From: Lingula anatina
Lineage: Eukaryota > Brachiopoda > Lingulata > Lingulida > Lingulidae
Assembly (NCBI RefSeq): GCF_001039355.2
Contig: NW_019775047.1
Location: forward strand, 18,387 to 80,386
Direction: 5' to 3'
DNA: 62,000 nucleotides
Positions 37,690 to 49,768 of this stretch are shown here, piece after piece. The first letter of the stretch is position 1. Every line of letters starts with the position of its first letter. The notes below the pieces were generated by a model. It searched no databases. It was not told the DNA's origin and was given only the letters and a program-made list of their open reading frames with translations. The translations under genes and the position numbers were made by a program.

Positions 37690-37821
37690 TGTAAATGAAG
37701 CTGGAACGACATGTAAATATAGCCCTTGATGCAAAAAGACCTTAGGCAAAGTCGCCCCTCCACTTTAAAAAAGTTTAAGCGTCTTAAAATTAAGTGAGAT
37801 ACAATGTATCCACGTGTCATC

Positions 37822-37825
<4 letters not shown>

Positions 37826-37854
<29 letters not shown>

Positions 37855-37855
37855 G
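37826..37855. repeat. (AAT)n microsatellite
   Basis: AAT trinucleotide run upstream of the VMO1-like gene. Further (ATT)n runs occur at about 39403-39437 and 44988-45031. Confidence 0.95.
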
Positions 37856-39400
37856 AAGGTTATTCTCGTTGGGGACAATCTGTTGCAATAGAATATATCT
37901 GGGGTCTAGAAGATCCCACACGGTGAAGGACTAGCCATATGAACACTAATGATTACTTCTCTTACCTGTTTGGTCTTTCTGCACGGGGAACTGGAGGTAC
38001 AGGAAATGTTCCAATACATACACTCACCATGATTTTATAGAATTTTGGGAGAGGGTGTTTACCAGTCTTTATTGGTTATCTATTGAAATAATTCTGAATA
38101 ACAAATTAACTTCAAACGTAATTATGCTAAGTATTTCCTTGTTGTGGTTATTTTTAGCACTATTTGCATCATATCCAGGGTTTTGCCTGATTTTACATTT
38201 GCTACATAAAAACAAAACTAATTCTCATTTAAAATTCAAAATTCAGTTACAGAGGGGTGACAGAATTATCGCACCATTTTGCTTAAAGTTGAACAACGGC
38301 TTCGTTTGTCATCTAAAATCTGGTCAAAACCAACATTATCGTTTGTCTCCAAAGCTGAAGTGTCCACTACCATGCATATGGTCAATTGAAAACATGTCGC
38401 TATCACTACGGTGTAACATGACCTCTGCGTCGTTTTGATTCTTCGCTTCTTCGGGAACTTCATCTGCGTTCAAAGAACGAAATTCAATTGGTATTTAATT
38501 GAGACCAATTCACCCACAAAAATTTCGAAGTGGACTGTCTAGAAGGGCGTTAGATTTTCGCTGAAACCATTTTTTGTGCACATAAATGGACACTCATCGC
38601 TGATTACCTGAGCAATAAACAAGGAAACCTTTTTAAACGGATCCCCCATGTCACATAGAACGCTATCCACACAGATGGTGCAATGTATTTATTTTACCCC
38701 CTGTACACGTTTTCTCAACAAATGTTAATGTGGCATTCATCTTAAATATTTATCTTGAAATTAGTGCTTGTGGTTTGTTTGATCTTTTAATTTAAATTCA
38801 ATTATACGTGTACTTGTAGATGTTTTTTATCCAAATTCCATTTTGGGTATTAGGGGAGAAAGAATAGAAAACACGATGAAAGCAGTTTAAATGTTATATC
38901 TCAAATTGTGAACATAAAGGCCTTCTTGAAGAGAATCGACATGAAAGACTTCGCCTTCGACAGGAATATACTGTATACGAAAATGGGGGACAGGGAGGCA
39001 TTGGAATAAATCAGCAATGAGACAGAACCCCGTTCCAATTAATCACTATACCGATAGATCCCCACAGCGACAAGGTGCTAAACTGCAGAGGCATTTATAA
39101 ACCTCGGTATAAATATATAACACTTTTTCTCATCGCTAAACGGATAACACGTTTATCTTACAATAACTCATGTTTTAAAATTAGTTGTTTGTTGTTCACC
39201 TGTAGTCGATTTTTTTTGCGAAAAACAAAACAGGGATATACAAATAAAGTTGTCGAAATGTGTGCAAGGATATCAACTGAGGTTAACACCAATTCTGTCA
39301 TTATGTATTTATTTATTTCCTTGTGAAATAGGTCTCTGCAGTCAAAGTACGCTTAGAATTTGTGATTTATACAGCCAACATTGAATTTTCATTCCTTATT

Positions 39401-39440
<40 letters not shown>

Positions 39441-40082
39441 AGCTTAGCTGGCTCGTCTTCCAAAAATCAGCGTGCGGGGAACATACATTATGTGTTATTT
39501 TACAGAATTACATTACTTTGCAACCGTGGTTTGTATCGTAATTAAGCATACATTTATACGCAATGAATAAATGTAATGTTTTCCGTGTCGTCATATGGTT
39601 GTAAACATTTAGGGGTTTTTCATCTAAACCCGGTGTCCATATAATAGTACACCAGACATACAGACATACAAAATACAATAATGAGGTAATGATAATTAAC
39701 ACCAAGTTTAAAAATAAAATTCTTGTACGACAGTGATAATAACTGATGATAAATTCTTGTTTATTTTAAATGTTCATGCAACATGGCTTCTTGTTTCTAT
39801 CTAGATAAGGTAAGGAACTACCAATACAACGATCGCAAAAAAATAATTAAAAAAGAATATGTCAACCTCACTTAAGTGCATGACATTTTGTTGTTATGTA
39901 TAACTATTTGAAAGAGACAATTAATGTTTCACTCGTAAGGAAGACGTTTTGTGAGGAAATGTAATTAAATTTCAACTACTCCTAAATAGCATATGTTATC
40001 ATAATCTGTAAATTTCCTGAGTAAGAATACGTTTAGTGCGCCTGTCTTTTTGACTTTTAGGCGGAAATACACATATTAAACG

Positions 40083-40547
40083 CAGTAGTTGTGCCAAGAA
40101 TGCTAAATAAATATATTTGACGCAACGATATTGGCATATTATTTGGTCATTACTCAGAAGTATGTTACGAACGTTGGCAATTTTATTTGGATCAAGCAAA
40201 AGTTTTGATGCTGAAAGCTTGAAATTCGCAGTGAGGCGATTCATTGACCAAACAATGATATATAAAACGCGTTCTTATTGGTTTTTATGTAGCCCAAGCA
40301 ATGTTCCGATTCGGTTAAACATGACGTTTTGGTAATTTTATAACAATAGATGAAAATGTTTACAATTTTTTGAAATTTACAAAAATGACTAAATAAATAA
40401 ATAAACTCAGTGTTTTGAGGTGTCTGCTTTTGGTTGAAGACTGTAGTGTTTAATCGCTTGGAGGTGTTGCAGGGAAGATGGCGGCTTCAGCCATTATGCA
40501 AATGGAGATGTTATTGTTTGCCTGGAGCGGGGTGGTGACTTTCTGCA

Positions 40548-40587
<40 letters not shown>

Positions 40588-41000
40588 ATTACATGTATTG
40601 ATCAACATTTTTTTAATTTCTAGATTATTTATGTTCCATACAAGGCGACTATACATGTACTTACAGGCCCAGAGTAGGCCTACAACGTGTAAATCATATG
40701 AAATGCACTAGTTGCGCCAAGAATGCCGGATAAATAGATTTGACGCAATGGCCTCATTCACAGTAGGAGACTAACTAGTCCGGTGGTCAAATATGGCCGA
40801 CCCATTTGAATACTTCCCCACGGGATATCTATTCAGTGCCTATTAGCAGATTAGACAACAAGCTTTGTAGTTGGTCGCCATATTTGACCCTCGGCCTAGA
40901 TAGTCCCCTATTCTGAATGGGGCCAATGATGGCGACTCCAGCCATTATGTTAATGGGGCTGTAATTGTTAGACCGGAGCTGGTCGGTGATATATTCCAAA
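40083..41000. repeat. Diverged direct duplications
   Basis: About 40083-40130 (TTGTGCCAAGAATGC... TTTGACGCAA) matches about 40707-40750. About 40479-40550 (GATGGCGGCTTCAGCCATTA...) matches about 40926-41000 (GATGGCGACTCCAGCCATTA...). Copies differ at many positions, so the duplications are old. A family A element sits between the second pair. Confidence 0.6.
40751..40926. mobile_element. Family A inverted-repeat element, well preserved
   Basis: Runs from GCCTCATTCACAG through GGTCAAATATGGCCGACCCA, CTATTCAGTGCCTATTAGCA and GTCGCCATATTTGACC to CTATTCTGAATGGGGCC. Inverted ends with an asymmetric centre, as in the copy at 44441. Confidence 0.8.
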
Positions 41001-42143
41001 GAACTACCTCCTGTAAGGGACGTAGTGGAGAAAGGGCCTTCTCAACTTCATCATGCTTGGTGATTGCTGTTTGGTGAATACGTGTGCGCAGAATATATCT
41101 TCTTTACATTTCTGTGTCTTTGGCGACTTTCTTTTCAAACCTTGAACACATGATTTAACATAGCCATAATGGCGTAGGGACAGCTCACCTGGTTCCCGTA
41201 GGTGGTATTTTAGGAGTACGTCTTGGTCCAGGCCAAGAATCGAGAGTCTGCTGTTTACTGACCCTCTGTAAACTCAAGGGTTTTATGGGTTCTTGCCATT
41301 GTCCTTAAAAAAAACTAAGTGCTGACAATGTTCTCTTCTGACGACACATTTGTAAGGGTATACGATTCTTCAAGAATTAAGTTTCACGGGGCCGACCACC
41401 ACAGCGATAGGACCCATAAACAGTAAATCCAAACTGTTTGTGTGTTCGAACGCCGTGTTGCTCGTAGCTATTTATTTTAATTCGTGGCTGGAGCCGTTTG
41501 TGCTCTGAAATCCGAGGATTGTGTCAGCAAGCGGCATTTATCGTTTATAATGAGACCAATAGTTGGGGGGGGGGGGGGGGGATCGAAAGCAGCACTAAGA
41601 TAATTTCAATGGTATATTTTAGACACTTAATCACTTTAAAATACATTTTAAATGCATTCAGACCTGGCATTTTTCACGTAGTTTATAAACATACCAACCG
41701 TATGTTAAACCAGACTATTTCGCATTCTTCAGCCGCCGTAGAACTAAACTAGCTCATGCGTGCGACATCACCGCAGTGGGATATGCCCTCAACAGAAATT
41801 TTAAATGTTTTATAGGGCTTTTAAACCAAATTGCTCTGCAGTAAATGCGAGTTGAAATGGATGTTCCTAGGGGATTTGTTGCGCTATTCATATTTTTGGT
41901 GAACTTGCGTCAGCTAAATTGCATTTTTAGAGAAGGAAAGAATTGTTCAGCACAGGCGATTATAACTTGTGATCAAGTAATCGTGATCAAAATATCCAGA
42001 GAAAAATTGTGCGCAGGCTATAGCAAACCAACTACATCAGCAACCGCAACAGCAGCAGCAACGTCAACAGCAGCGCCAACGACAATTGCTGAGCAAGCGA
42101 CGTCAGTCAAAGGAGCAGTGAAGGATAGTAATTTGGACACAAA

Positions 42144-44988
42144 ATGGCGTGTGGATGCTGCGACCCGCCACAGCCTTGTTGCGGCTGCTGGGGATACAGG
42201 ACGGGGAGTGTTTTGGCTTCCATTTGGACCGGGGTGNNNNNNNNNNNNNNNNNNNNNNNNNNNNNNNNNNNNNNNNNNNNNNNNNNNNNNNNNNNNNNNT
42301 GCCACCCAGCAGTGAACGTCTATGAAGGCATGTACTTATGCAGACTTTACAAGTCTGTTTATTTCTACCTACTCATGCAGAGCCGGCTTCTTTGACAGCA
42401 GTCGGGTCAAGTGTGTGGGGAACATAAACCATGCACGTAACAGAGTATTATGTCGTCTTGACACTGTGATTTGCATTATAATTTCACATAAACTTGTGCG
42501 CGTAGAATTTATACGGCTCTTCAATTGTTTTTAAATATAAAACGTATTTCTAAAGCAATGTGAATAGATATAGAGATAGGAACTGTGTGTTTATTTCAAA
42601 ATATAGACCTGCTTTGTCTTGTATTGTTGTAATTTTTTGTTCCGCTTCAATTTCAAGATATGGAGCGCCTTGTTATTAGCAGCGTGCATAGTGACGATTG
42701 CTTTGTGGCCCACCACAGGTAAGACTATGTGCTCTTAATGGGTTTAAACGGGATTATAGATGGAAAATGCATGATTAATTAGTCTTCCTGGCGTCATCGG
42801 TACTAATGCGGTTGTAATTAAAACTCAGGTACAGAATATTTCTTTTTAGATCAGTTTTCTTTTTGACCCGTCATTTAGCCGAATATACGGCCACATATCT
42901 GAGTTTTGGTGTTCAGTGGAAACGAAGTTTTATAATAATAATTATTATTACAACAACAACGTGCAAATCTTTGCCTTGAACAAAAAAAAATCAGAATAAA
43001 TCCAACCCCATTCGTTCTCTAATATCCCTCGGCCACAAATGACCCGGGTATTTGGTCATTTTACTTCTCCACGAATCGAGATTGTTAACATACACCATAG
43101 ATATATGAATGAAGTAAAAGCCATCAATATTTCAAAAGTCACCGAGTGAAGCTAAGTTGTCCTAACTTCATAATTTATTCATTGTTTAATGCGGACTTGT
43201 TTTCTTTCGTTTCAGTGTTACAGGTCCTCTTAGACTGGGTGTTCATAGCGATATGTATCATGTTGGTCATCTCGGCCGTTTGGCTTATCACAGCTGTCAT
43301 CCTTTTGGTTGGAGTATTGACGGTGAGCTTGGGTGACAATGTCCGAGAAACAATTCCACCTTATAACTATACTATAAATATACGTCTATAGGCCTTGCCC
43401 CAGTTTCACAAAAAAAATCTTAAGTCAGTTCCCCGCCTTAGTTGACTAGGGTTTGGAACCATGAGAATGCCGTTACACTGCTCTTGATATGTTGAGGTGT
43501 CCATATCACCACGTAACCTTGGTAATTAAGTTCTTAGCCAGGGAACCTGACTCAAGTTTTTTGTGTGAAAATGTATGTCTATTTACTGTGATTCCAAGTC
43601 GATCTCACATCCCCAAAAAAAGTAATTCACCGCAACTTGCACCGCTATGGCAAGGATTTTATAGAATAATATTTAATTTTTTTTTATTTCACAGAAAGTC
43701 TCTTGCCTGTTTTTCCCCTGGCTGTTGATGACGGTAATTGCATGTCTAATGCATTTTGTGGTGGTGTTTGCCCTTCTCTATCCACTAAGTAAGTAACAAA
43801 TGATACTTTAATAATTTATTTTTATTTCCTATACGTCCTTCATGCATTCGTATAAAAGGTTTTTTAAATTAATTTAAATTAATTAGGTATTTAAAAATGA
43901 ATACGTACATCTGACCGTCCTAAACACTAATTTTGTTTGTTTCACCATGTGGACTTTTATTCAAGAGTTTTACAATTGTAGGCATCAGTTGGTATGTTGG
44001 CATCATTCTGGCAGTGGTGTTTGGTGTAGTTTTAGGCATAACTGTAAGTAGTCCCGTAATGATGGTACATGTTACTTAAATCCTCTCTACGAACCTTTGA
44101 AGAAGGAATTTTTTACACACTATCTCCTTTCAAAGTTTGGGCTTTAACAATATTTGATATTATATGAACATCAAATTCAGCAACAAACATATGTAAACAT
44201 GTCTATACAGTGTATGCAAATAAAATCTTTGATAAAATCCACATTCCTTTGCGATTAAATAAGTTTTAACTTGGCTTCAAAATGGTCTCCAGTCAAAGCT
44301 CGATTTTTCTGTTTACTTTTTTCCCTATGTTTTACGCTGTAGATCCACTCCTATGTGATAGTGGTCAGCTACATGAGATCTCTGGACACTGGGGATGAGG
44401 ACCTCATGGCCTGGCACACATGGGTGAGTGGACATAGGCCGCATTCAGAACAGCGGACTAACTAGTCCACGGATCAAATATGGCCGACCCAATACTTCCA
44501 CACGGGGAATCTATTCAGTGTCTATTAGCAAGTTAGACGGCAAGCTTTGTAGTCGGTCGCTACATTTGGCCCGCGAACTAGTTAGTTACTGTTGTGAATG
44601 CAGCCATAATGTGGACAGTGCCGCTGTGACAGGAATATAAGACCGCTAGGAACCGTAGTCCGCTTCCCATTGCTTTGTACAGGTGACATTCGTCCAATAT
44701 ACTAACCCCAATACTCCAAATAACCCTGTACTTATCATTCCTAGGGCTACCATTCCTGTCACACCGCAGGCAAATCTGAAGACATACATACAGAGAAGGG
44801 AGTTTCCAGATTGCAGTTCCTGTGTTATGGTCAAATTTGTCCAAAATTTCTCTTTACTGCAATTATGATATCTTTAAAGGAAAATAAAAAAATTAACTTA
44901 AAGGATTATAAATTAGTGCATTATATTTATGATTTTGATGATACACGTATCTTTATCAACGAAGAAACGTTTGTGTAGAGTGGTTTAA

Positions 44989-45032
<44 letters not shown>

Positions 45033-45666
45033 GGCCCTTAGAAAGAAAGATGTACAAAATTGTTCACTCGCCTCATTTTTTATTTTTCTTCTTTCGTGTC
45101 AGCCAAGAAAGAAAAAAAAGACGATATACACAGAAACCCTCCAACGACCAGCAGACGACAAAGAATCTATCTACGCCCCGAGCCACTACTCCTACAACAC
45201 CGCAGGACCTACCGCCAGAATGCTCGAGGAGGTCCTGTACCCACCAGTCAACGATCCACACGCCGTCTACAATCTCTCAATAAGACCGAGCCACGTCATG
45301 AGCCCGAGCAAACGAGATTCTCGCGAAGTTATCGTGGGGCGGAACGTGGTTGCCGACAGTTCGTCCACGATGGCTGCAAGCAAAAGAAGCCCCCACCACG
45401 ACGTGGATCTCGTCCGAGCGACAAGCACCTCTCATGTTGCTTTGTACCCCGCTGGGAGTATTGCAGCGAACCTCGATCGCGACCAGGATAGGGAAGTTTT
45501 GGTTGCCAGGAGCGTATACGACGAGCCATTGAGTGTCCCGCAAACGAGGGTAGTGAGCGGAATGACCTCGCCGAGTAGCGCCCATAGCTCGCAAACCAGA
45601 CAGTCGGCTGAACGTGACGAGGTGTTTTTTCCACCCGGACACGATCCGCAACAGACACGGTTCTAA
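42144..45666 (+). CDS. Four-pass membrane protein with Cys-rich N terminus (LAPTM4/DUF4728-like topology)
   Basis: Exons: 42144 into the N gap (42237-42299), 42658-42718, 43216-43322, 43695-43788, 43982-44043, 44343-44423, 45103-45666. From the second exon on, phases agree. The N terminus is MACGCCDPPQPCCGCWGYRT followed by a hydrophobic GSVLASIW start. The second exon (IWSALLLAACIVTIALWPTT) completes a membrane helix. The next exons encode VLLDWVFIAICIMLVISAVW, WLLMTVIACLMHFVVVFALL and a WYVGIILAVVFGVVLGI helix. The last exon is a 187-residue basic and Ser-rich cytoplasmic tail with PPVNDPHAVY and FFPPGHDP motifs. A CC-x-C plus RTG before the first helix is seen in LAPTM4 and invertebrate DUF4728 four-pass proteins. 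That resemblance is topological and weak, and no function is assigned. The gap hides the end of the first exon. Confidence 0.75.
42237..42299. other. Assembly gap (63 N)
   Basis: A run of 63 N falls at the end of the first coding exon of the four-pass membrane protein, removing the rest of that exon or its donor. Single N positions elsewhere are 29875, 34146 and 51592. Confidence 0.99.
43400..43573. mobile_element. Family D inverted-repeat element
   Basis: CCCAGTTTCACAAAAAAAAT at the left pairs with AGTTTTTTGTGTGAAAATG at the right, followed inward by CTTAAGTCAGTTCCC and CAGGGAACCTGACTCAAG. A half copy lies at 56826. It sits in the intron after exon 43216-43322. Confidence 0.7.
44441..44606. 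mobile_element. Family A inverted-repeat element, well preserved
   Basis: Runs from GCATTCAGAACAGCGGACTA through ATCAAATATGGCCGACCC, CTATTCAGTGTCTATTAGCA and GACGGCAAGCTTTGTAGTCG to GTTACTGTTGTGAATGC. It begins 17 bp after the splice donor at 44424 of the four-pass membrane gene. Confidence 0.82.
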
Positions 45667-47159
45667 AGAGATAACATTTGTTTGTTGATTTTTGGGGTGA
45701 TTGTATCTATTGAGGTGTTTTTTTCGGGACTTGTTAGGGGATTCTTTGCTCCAATCGGAAGTTAGAACCGTAGCTTTGTCAGGTCACTGGAACTGAAAAA
45801 AAAAAAAAAAAAAAAAAAAATTTAAACTTGATTTTTGTTTTCTGGCATATGAAAATATAACATAAAAATAGCATTTTTCCTTTTGCCTGCCAACAAAATA
45901 ACTATTATCTTGCTCAACCTGCAATACACACGGGACACGTATATCCGCCAGATATCTGAACAAATAACGAACATATAGGGCTATTACTGGTTTAATGAAT
46001 ATAGAAGTATTTAGCTGGCTTGGCTAGTTGTTATTGTACATGTTTTATACATATAGAGCATATATAAACAGTCATATAATAATAATGATAAAAATAAACC
46101 ACCACGCACTCGCTTTCCTTTTTATTGATATGTAAATGGATTTAGATTAACTGAAAAAAAATTCTTTGGTGCTTCTGTAATATATAAGTCGAATCAACTG
46201 ACATATGTCACTCTAAAAGACAATACATTTCATCATACATTTCATCATCATTGATAAGTGTAAGCCTACTACATGTATCCCTCTCCTTACATCACAATGT
46301 TAAAATGATCGATAACTTTGGAGACTGTTGAAAGAGTGTTAAGTTTACTTTCCTTTTTTTTTTTTTTTTGGAGGGGGGGTGCAAGGCTTTTGATTATGTA
46401 GAACGATTAACTAATCAAACGCACTAAAACGCTCCTATCCTGATATTTTCCGCTTTTTAGAAGAATATATATGCACTTTCCCATCAATCGCTCACGTGTA
46501 CATGTACGGGTGTTAACTTTTCACGGTATGGGGTGAAACTTCATCCCTGAATAAGATTTTATCACGAAAATTGTCACAGCTTACAACAACTGTATGGACT
46601 TCAATCCCGTGTTGTCATTTTAGTTTAAATGTTTTGTTATGGAGTTATGAGCCCTTAATTACAAATTTTCATTAAACAAACGCATTATTTGGATTTATCA
46701 ACAATAAAATCTGAACTAAAGCGTTTAAGAAAACTCCCTGAAAGGATTTTGGGGTACTAAATGGTTTCATTAATCTGGCAGTGAAACGGTATTAGTGAGT
46801 GCTCAGGTATAGGAAATTTTTGAGAAACCGATTTTTCCATTTCGCAATTATGACGTCAAAGATGACTTGTGTGTAAATGTTAATTAATTTTGTCACTGAA
46901 CACTAAAGATATATCTGTTATTCAAAAGAATGTATATAAGGCCGTACCGGTAAATAAGAAGTTTTTGGCAAGTGCTAAACCTGTAGTATCCTTAGACCCA
47001 AAATTCGCGCCGAGTTATTTTTTGTCCTTCATATTTGAAGAGCTCTCCGCACTGACCTAGTTGCACCGTGAGATAGTACACAGGTGATTCAAACGGTGTG
47101 GTCTTTTTTTCGTCGAGAAGGGGCCCGGGTTTTCGTGACTTGACGTTGCAGGGTTCGCT
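45667..47159. other. Intergenic, no gene recognised
   Basis: 3' region of the four-pass protein gene and upstream region of the acetyltransferase. It has an A-run at about 45796-45820 and a T-run with G-run at about 46355-46379. No splice-bounded coding sequence is visible. Confidence 0.55.
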
Positions 47160-47918
47160 GTGCACAACATGTTGGGCACTCTAAATTCGGACAAAGAGAC
47201 TTTACACAGGCGAGAGCCTTTCCGGAATGACGTTGTCGACTCGCACTCACAAGACGACTTCACGATCCGTGAAATAAGAGAGACCGAAAGCAGTCATGTT
47301 AGCAAGATAATAAAAACTGCTTTGATCACGAAACATGTTCTCTCAAGACGGTTGTATATTTACTTTATAACCAGTAAGGCGACTCTTTGTTACATTCTCC
47401 TGATTGCAACGATATTGCATTTTGGTTTCAGGACTGCTAGCTTTGCGACCGCCATAGTAATAGCGACGACGGTTCTATCGGTCCATTTCTTGGTCGGATC
47501 CCTGTGGATTATTCGACAGAAAAACAACAGGTACCCGGATATGAACGATCCTTATTTATATTATGCCACTAAAGAGGGTAATTCCTTCTGGATCATCGAG
47601 CAGAAAGGGAAAATCATAGGCACCGGTGCTGTTCTGAAGAAGTCGCCAAGTTGCGGAGAGGTGAATCACATGTTCGTGGATTCGGCTTGTCGTGGCCGCG
47701 GCTTTGGGCGCCGTCTGTTGGAGACTGCTATAAACTACTGTAGAGAATATGGATATTCAACTGTAGCTCTTAGTTCGGATGAAACGAGGTTCGAAGCCAG
47801 AGCACTGTATAAGAAATACGGCTTTAAGAAAGTTAGCGAGAAGCATTTTGGATTTATGCTGCCGTTTGTTTATTTACGAAGTGATCTTTTTGAACTTCCA
47901 CTTGCACAAACTGAGTAA
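47160..47918 (+). CDS. Membrane-anchored GNAT N-acetyltransferase, NAT8/NAT8L-like, intronless
   Basis: A 252-residue single-exon frame. Residues about 34-70 are a charged N-terminal part (FTIREIRETESSHVSKIIK). Residues about 72-118 are two hydrophobic segments (TLCYILLIATILHFGF and FATAIVIATTVLSVHFLVG) that would form a membrane hairpin. Residues about 140-240 are a GNAT fold. Acetyl-CoA binding motif A is VDSACRGRGFGRRLLETA (R/Q-x-x-G-x-G/A), preceded by GEVNHMFV and followed by RALYKKYGFKKV. NAT8-family enzymes place a membrane hairpin between the N-terminal strand and the catalytic core and act at the ER membrane on amino-group substrates; the substrate here is unknown. Start 47160 is the first ATG of the frame; 47169 is also possible. 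An AATAAA at 47976-47981 is the likely poly(A) signal. Confidence 0.85.
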   Translation: MHNMLGTLNSDKETLHRREPFRNDVVDSHSQDDFTIREIRETESSHVSKIIKTALITKHVLSRRLYIYFITSKATLCYILLIATILHFGFRTASFATAIVIATTVLSVHFLVGSLWIIRQKNNRYPDMNDPYLYYATKEGNSFWIIEQKGKIIGTGAVLKKSPSCGEVNHMFVDSACRGRGFGRRLLETAINYCREYGYSTVALSSDETRFEARALYKKYGFKKVSEKHFGFMLPFVYLRSDLFELPLAQTE

Positions 47919-47975
47919 CAATTTTAATTTAAAAGTTGCATCCAAATAAGGAGGGCCTTGCAGACTGATTTTCTA

Positions 47976-47981
47976 AATAAA
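47976..47981 (+). terminator. Poly(A) signal of the acetyltransferase gene
   Basis: AATAAA 58 bp after the stop codon of the NAT8-like frame, in a normal position for a short 3' untranslated region. Confidence 0.6.
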
Positions 47982-48900
47982 ATTATTAATCACACCTGAA
48001 ATATTGGTTTCTTGTTGGCTTCTCTCATTACTTTCACATCGAGCGGCTTCTTACGGGTCCAAGCATCAAAACAAAAATGTCTTTTACTCCAGCTTTCAAA
48101 TGAAATAAGGCTGCACTTAACACAAAATTGTCCTTAATATTTAATATTCAGTTACATTGAGTAAAGGGTCATTTAAAACATTTACACTGAGAACATGGAC
48201 TGCTGGATGACCTAGAACATTAAGTAAATAAAAATAGAGAATACTGGATTGTCCATCTGCAGGTATAAGAAAAGTATTTCACTGCTGGACTACTCGTTAA
48301 TATGTAACATTTAGATTGTTTCAATAATGCAAAACTACATGTAACTGTAATATTATGTATTTATCATATTCATGCATTTTTAATTACATACAAAACAGAA
48401 AGGTGATTTTTATTGGTTTAATTGCACTGATCACTTTCAAAGAGTCCACACTAGAAAAAGGACAAATACCCGCATTAAAATAAATAAATAAATAAATAAA
48501 CATCATTTGGATTTTAAAAAATACCAAGAAACTGACAGAAAGAAAAGGCTGGTACAGTGAATAAAGATTTATATATAAATATAAAAAGATGAAAGTACTC
48601 ATGGCATTCCCCACCCTCTCCAAATCACCAGAATTGTCATTTCTGGGTACAAGTAACTCTTCCATCAAAACAGTCAATATGAATTCCTTTAAGCATTTCC
48701 ACCACCTTGACATTCAGACATACTGACATTTTCTGCCATCTTTTCCAACAATAAATATAAGTTATCCCCAACATAAATAGGTTGTAGGCATATTTTGCTG
48801 CTAAGTTTTATAGTTAATATGTGATTTTGGGTTGTAAAAAAGAATTTTGGATTTTATAAGAAAAAATGCTCAGTGGCTCAAAGGCCTCCTGAACACAGGA
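47982..48900. other. Intergenic, convergent 3' ends
   Basis: Between the NAT8-like gene (+) and EMC5 (-). AT-rich, with an (AAAT)n stretch at about 48479-48500. I see no additional coding exon; the minus-strand frame at 48384-48713 is low-complexity. Confidence 0.5.
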
Positions 48901-49593
48901 TCAAGAAACATCTTCCTGCATGTGATCTTCCATATCTGCATACAGAGCTTTTCCTCTATGATTGAACGTGTAAAATGATGGTCTGTTGCTGAGTGTCTCC
49001 CATGTTCTGAAATGAAGCAAAAATACATAACTAGACAGTAATGGTGGTAAATATACAGATACTAAGCAAAAGCACATTAATACATCCCGAGAAACCAAAG
49101 TATTTGATTCCATCAGTTTTTAAGTTTTCCCAAATGCAGCTCATTAGTTTGTCCTGAGAACTTGAGGTCTTTTCATCAGTGAATTGTCAGATATGTGGAA
49201 AAAAAAGCCCAATTAGCAGATAAAAAAAGATCCATTTCCACTTAACAAAACAGAGAATTACCAAATTAAGACTTTGGACCAAAGCTTAGATAAATTTGGC
49301 AAAATGTTTAATTCTTTTATTGATACCAAACTGCAATATGTATTAACGAACTTCATCATAATTTTCCACAATGGGGTGGGGGTTGGGGGTGGGTGTCAAA
49401 GAGCCTATACTATTTGCGTTAAGACAAATTTTCCTAGCATATCACAGGGAATATTAAACACAGAAGAATTCTTACTTGTTCTCTAGTTCTCCTGCAGCTC
49501 TGATATCCTTAAACTCTCCAGAGACTTGGACAATTCCATAACATGTGAGTAATAGACTTAGCACACACTGGGCAAGTATCTGAAATAGCACGT

Positions 49594-49645
<52 letters not shown>

Positions 49646-49672
49646 AATGGTAGACAGCTGTTCATTCTAATA

Positions 49673-49768
<96 letters not shown>

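Larger units (their letters stand above)
37690..42143. other. Long intergenic region, no gene recognised
   Basis: Reading frames here are short and unsupported. Contents are microsatellites, a CT run at about 40552-40583, a family A element at 40751, a G-run at about 41567-41581, and the duplicated segments listed separately. The 130 bp before 42144 are CA/GCA-rich and probably form the 5' untranslated region of the tetraspan gene. Confidence 0.5.

Noticed and set aside
38055-38463. 127-residue plus-strand and 65-residue minus-strand frames
   Set aside because: Low-complexity hydrophobic or basic composition, no splice partners, no recognised motif.
41845-42315. 156-residue plus-strand frame rich in Ala/Thr crossing the N gap
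   Set aside because: The codons come from a CA/GCA-rich 5' region in a different frame from MACGCC. No splice evidence.
45050-45658. Long frames on both strands overlapping the last exon of the four-pass protein
   Set aside because: Only the frame at 45103-45666 continues in phase from exon 44343-44423. The others are shadows of a GC-richer exon.
45796-45820. A-run after the four-pass gene as evidence for a retrocopy
   Set aside because: The gene has six introns with correct phases, and A- and T-runs are common across this window.
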